Source: Candidatus Gastranaerophilales bacterium (GTDB taxonomy: Bacteria; Cyanobacteriota; Vampirovibrionia; Gastranaerophilales; Gastranaerophilaceae). From it: DNA of 64,000 nt. A program made the translations under genes and the position numbers. Numbering within the stretch: the first letter of the stretch is position 1; every line of letters begins with the position of its first letter. The DNA lies in assembly GCA_944325865.1 (NCBI GenBank), contig CALVBS010000001.1, positions 1-64,000 of the forward strand, given 5' to 3'. This document shows, piece by piece, positions 61,252 to 64,000 of the stretch. The notes beneath the pieces were generated by a model, which worked only from the letters and a program-made list of their open reading frames with translations, did no database searches and had not been told where the DNA came from.

Positions 61252-62682
61252 GTGTATTCAATCAGACCTGATTTTCAACAATATAATTATACCACAACAG
61301 CTAATATCAGGACCAAAAAGGTTGAAGATAGTCGTGAAAATGTTGTGAAATCAAATGGTTTGTATGCAACAAACTCTATGAAAGAAGTTCCGTTTAACCC
61401 TACATTTGCGGCTTCCGCTCTTAGGACAAGATTAAATTCAAATGAGGAAAAAGATAAATATAATAAAATTTCTAAAATGGTAGATAAGCAGACCCGTAAA
61501 AATCTGGATTCAATTTTGAAGAAAGGAATACTGCTTAATGCCGAGTCAAATGATAATACTTCAGTTCTGGATAATTTATATAAAATTGCGACTTTAAAAA
61601 GAGCTGACGGGCTTGATAATACTATTTTATTAAAAGAAACAATCGCAATTCTGAATAACAATTATCTTATCAGACAAGAGTTTGGCGATATTCCTAAACA
61701 ATTTGAATCTGAAGTTATGAATGCATACCGCAATACGGGAATGTCTTCATCAAATGTGCATTTTGGTGCTGCACAAAAAGCAAATGTTCCGGATGAGGTT
61801 AACGTTGAACATTCAGGAACATGTGTTGCTGCAAGTGAAGAGTTTAATCTTGCACAAAAAATGCCGGCTGAATTTGTTAGATTTGTTGAAGGATTGAGTT
61901 CTCCGGCAATGTCAGTTCAGAAAACTATTAAGCTCTCAAATCTCGCTGATAATACTCTTGATGCGGTTTGGCTTTTAAATGCTTTTGAAATACCTTATGA
62001 AATGAAAGATTTTAATACTGCAAAATTGACTTTTGCTCCTGATAAAAATGCGATTGTCAGAGCAAAAATTCAATCTGTTGACAAAGATCAGAATGAGCGT
62101 TCCTGTGTTGATGTTCTTATGCAGTCAACTCTTATGCAAGTTGGTTCACAGCAGTCTTATGATACATTAACTGATACTCGTCACGGAAAATTTAATCAAA
62201 ACGATAAAGGTTTGATTGAATTTGAAAAGACTTTCACAGAATCAGTACTTGAAGACAAGAATAAAATTTCTGTCACATACCAAACTGTTGACGAAAATGC
62301 AAAACTTATAGGTTATGAAACAGATATGGCAACAACAAAACGTCATATCGTTGAATCTCTGGACAGAGGTGAAAATGTAATCGTAGGATACACACAGGTT
62401 GACGGAAATAATATAATTATAAATGGTCATGAGATTACTATTGTCGGATATAAGGAAAATAATAACGGGAAATTGACATTTATATGTAATGACACTGACG
62501 ATGGAATTTCAAAACCTATCGAATATGGTGAGGACTATTTACTCCCTAAGATTCATCATGCGGCCCTTCCACACGATATTGTACAAAATGATGTTAAGCT
62601 GGTGGAAAATTGGGTAGAAGGCATAAATCGCTACAATGAATTGAAAAAACAACAAAAAAATACATTAACAGAAGCAGCATAA
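61252..62682 (+). CDS. papain-like cysteine peptidase-like protein, unnamed
   Basis: 476 residues from GTG 61252, which has GGAG 9 bases upstream; a GTG at 61237 has none. Numbering from that earlier codon, the first 60 residues are disordered with NPTFAAS near 54. A helical domain follows to about 170. Then come C196 in HSGTCVAASEEF, H398 in NGHEITIVGYK and an Asn/Asp pair in FICNDTDDG about 20 residues later. This order Cys-His-Asn fits a papain-like (clan CA, C39/transglutaminase-like) fold. It is an inference from motifs; activity is untested. The 5'-nucleotidase follows after 15 bases, probably in one operon. Confidence 0.5.
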   Translation: MYSIRPDFQQYNYTTTANIRTKKVEDSRENVVKSNGLYATNSMKEVPFNPTFAASALRTRLNSNEEKDKYNKISKMVDKQTRKNLDSILKKGILLNAESNDNTSVLDNLYKIATLKRADGLDNTILLKETIAILNNNYLIRQEFGDIPKQFESEVMNAYRNTGMSSSNVHFGAAQKANVPDEVNVEHSGTCVAASEEFNLAQKMPAEFVRFVEGLSSPAMSVQKTIKLSNLADNTLDAVWLLNAFEIPYEMKDFNTAKLTFAPDKNAIVRAKIQSVDKDQNERSCVDVLMQSTLMQVGSQQSYDTLTDTRHGKFNQNDKGLIEFEKTFTESVLEDKNKISVTYQTVDENAKLIGYETDMATTKRHIVESLDRGENVIVGYTQVDGNNIIINGHEITIVGYKENNNGKLTFICNDTDDGISKPIEYGEDYLLPKIHHAALPHDIVQNDVKLVENWVEGINRYNELKKQQKNTLTEAA

Positions 62683-62697
62683 TAAAGGAAAATAACA

Positions 62698-64000
62698 ATG
62701 ATAAACGGCTTAAATTCATATTCAAATACAAATTTTATTAAAACGTACGCGAGTAGAATGAGTCCGCCGACTAATAATAAACAGGAAACCAATCATTTTC
62801 AGAATGTACCAGATTCTGAAATGACTCAGGGAAAGCCTGTAAAAGCAAGTATATTTTATATGAATGATTTACACGGGCAAAATATCAGAATGGAACGTCT
62901 GTTTAATGCGATTAAACAGTTTGATTTGCAAACTTCCAAAGATACTGATAAAATGAAATTTGCTTCCGGCGATATTATGTTAGGTGAAGATGAAAAGCAT
63001 GTAAAAGTCGCCGATACCTTTTTAAATCTGGCAGGCGTAATGGCTTCTGTAATCGGAAATCATGAATGTGACATGCCGACAGCACAATTTGCAAATCTCA
63101 TAAATGATAAAAAATATAAATTGCTTGGTTTGAATATGAATCCGTCAATCAATAACCCAATAAAAAAATATATTGAGAAATCTTATGTTCAGGAAATTAA
63201 CGGTAATAAGTACGGAATTATAGGGCTTGTTCCGCCTGATTTGGCTGACTTTGTAAAACTTCAGGAGCATTTACCGGATTTGCACATTGAAAAAGATTTT
63301 AATAAAACAATAAACGAAGTTCAGGCAGAAGTTGATAAATTTAAAAAAGATGGTATCAATAAAATAATAGTATTATCACACTCCGGCTACAGACAGGATG
63401 TAAAGCTTGCACAAAGCGTAAAAGGAATTGATATTATTTTAGGTGCACACACTCATAATTTACTTGAAGGCATTGAAAAGGATAAAAATTTATTCTATTC
63501 TCCAAGTGATGAACCTGTTATTATCACTCAGGCTGGACGTGACGGAAAAAATTTTGGAGTCTTAAATGTTGAATTTGATAATAATGGTGTTATTAAAAAA
63601 GTCCAAAATAATCTTGGAAAGACCGACCTTTATAGCCGAAATCTAATTGCGAGGAAACAATTTGAAGATATTTTAGGTAATCCTGAGGTTGTTGGTTCTC
63701 TCGGAAATGTTGAAAAAGTTCCGGATGATATATATGCACATGAAAATCCACATTGTGACTTTATTATGGATGCTATGCGAAAAGAATTGGGTACAGATAT
63801 TGCAATGATGAATTCGGGTAATATTCGAGGACAATTTGAAACAGGCAGAGTTGATACCAGAGATTTAGCAATAATTTCACCATTTGCCAATAAGGTTGTT
63901 GTGGTTAAAGTTTCAGAGGATGAAATTGTAAATGCAATTAAAAAACGTTCTAAAACAACAATGCAGTCACGTTCGCATCGTCCGGGGCTTGTTCAGGTTT
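62698..64000 (+). CDS. 5'-nucleotidase/UshA-like metallophosphoesterase (partial, runs off the window)
   Basis: 434 codons visible, no stop before the window end. ATG 62698 with AAAGGAAA upstream. Metal-binding blocks: MNDLHGQNIRM (about 60), ASGDIML (about 92), GNHECDM (about 120), VLSHSGY (about 224) and GAHTHN (about 243). The C-terminal nucleotidase domain begins near 350 with NSGNIRGQFETGRV. The usual first motif D-x-H reads D-L-H here. Members release phosphate from nucleotides outside the cell, yet no signal peptide precedes it; instead there are about 45 Asn/Ser-rich residues. Confidence 0.85.
   Translation, partial: MINGLNSYSNTNFIKTYASRMSPPTNNKQETNHFQNVPDSEMTQGKPVKASIFYMNDLHGQNIRMERLFNAIKQFDLQTSKDTDKMKFASGDIMLGEDEKHVKVADTFLNLAGVMASVIGNHECDMPTAQFANLINDKKYKLLGLNMNPSINNPIKKYIEKSYVQEINGNKYGIIGLVPPDLADFVKLQEHLPDLHIEKDFNKTINEVQAEVDKFKKDGINKIIVLSHSGYRQDVKLAQSVKGIDIILGAHTHNLLEGIEKDKNLFYSPSDEPVIITQAGRDGKNFGVLNVEFDNNGVIKKVQNNLGKTDLYSRNLIARKQFEDILGNPEVVGSLGNVEKVPDDIYAHENPHCDFIMDAMRKELGTDIAMMNSGNIRGQFETGRVDTRDLAIISPFANKVVVVKVSEDEIVNAIKKRSKTTMQSRSHRPGLVQV

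Noticed and set aside
1-64000. CRISPR arrays, prophage, insertion sequences or integrons
   Set aside because: I found no regularly spaced repeats, transposase, integrase or phage structural genes; the scattered pilin-like copies have no terminal repeats that I can see.

Overview
The window reads like a piece of the chromosome of a gut-type, non-photosynthetic relative of cyanobacteria (Melainabacteria/Vampirovibrionia, probably order Gastranaerophilales). This is an inference from low GC, standard genetic code, Gram-negative envelope genes (an MsbA-like exporter, a very large AsmA-like protein, YidC with a periplasmic insertion), a scattered family of prepilin-like proteins starting FTLAEVL, and many unnamed proteins with a short (V/I/P)-(S/A)-F-x-G motif. 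No 16S rRNA or other decisive marker is present. I see no prophage, insertion sequence or CRISPR array.

Layout. 1-7.3 kb: a structured leader RNA on the minus strand running off the left edge, an alpha/beta hydrolase, an ABC exporter, a CHAP-like amidase, a minus-strand coaE / rsuA-type pseudouridine synthase / thioesterase operon, and a predicted zinc peptidase. 7.0-15.2 kb: three prepilin-like loci (one with an in-frame TAG, one intact, one out of frame at a run of ten G), two small HTH genes, tRNA-Pro, yidC, queA, a sodium:alanine symporter and a family-4 uracil-DNA glycosylase. 15.2-25.5 kb: a large unnamed membrane protein, typA, a prepilin-like remnant, glmU, a secreted EF-hand protein, two membrane proteins and a tandem pair of calpain-like cysteine peptidases behind an HTH gene. 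25.5-37.7 kb: proS, a HAD phosphatase, a TPR protein, an intact prepilin-like gene with a divergent HTH gene, argS carrying an in-frame palindromic insert, a 5'-truncated prepilin-like gene with another divergent HTH gene, mgtE, an LCP-family ligase and lemA. 37.7-38.5 kb: two tRNA-Arg genes, then a guanidine-I riboswitch in front of a guanidinium exporter. 38.5-48 kb: a DnaQ-type exonuclease, an iron alcohol dehydrogenase, a HAD protein, TPR proteins, orphan sugar-ABC permeases, a glycan-related protein with an HTH gene, and a double UspA protein. 48-64 kb: a sigma factor, gcvPB, a CoA-dehydratase-activase-like protein, miaA, the AsmA-like giant, a secreted repeat protein, nifS-nifU, a stand-alone TOPRIM protein, a papain-like peptidase and a 5'-nucleotidase cut by the window end.

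Most genes are housekeeping (translation, tRNA modification, cofactor and cell-wall precursor synthesis, Fe-S assembly). The accessory layer is more unusual. At four of six prepilin-like loci the pilin gene lies divergent from a small HTH regulator gene, with consensus-like promoters and palindromes in three of the gaps. The six loci also show different states: intact, nonsense-interrupted, poly-G frameshifted, 5'-truncated and remnant. Together with the cysteine peptidases and the F-x-G-motif proteins, this is the part of the window most likely to hold an undescribed system, perhaps variable surface or secreted proteins with local on/off control.
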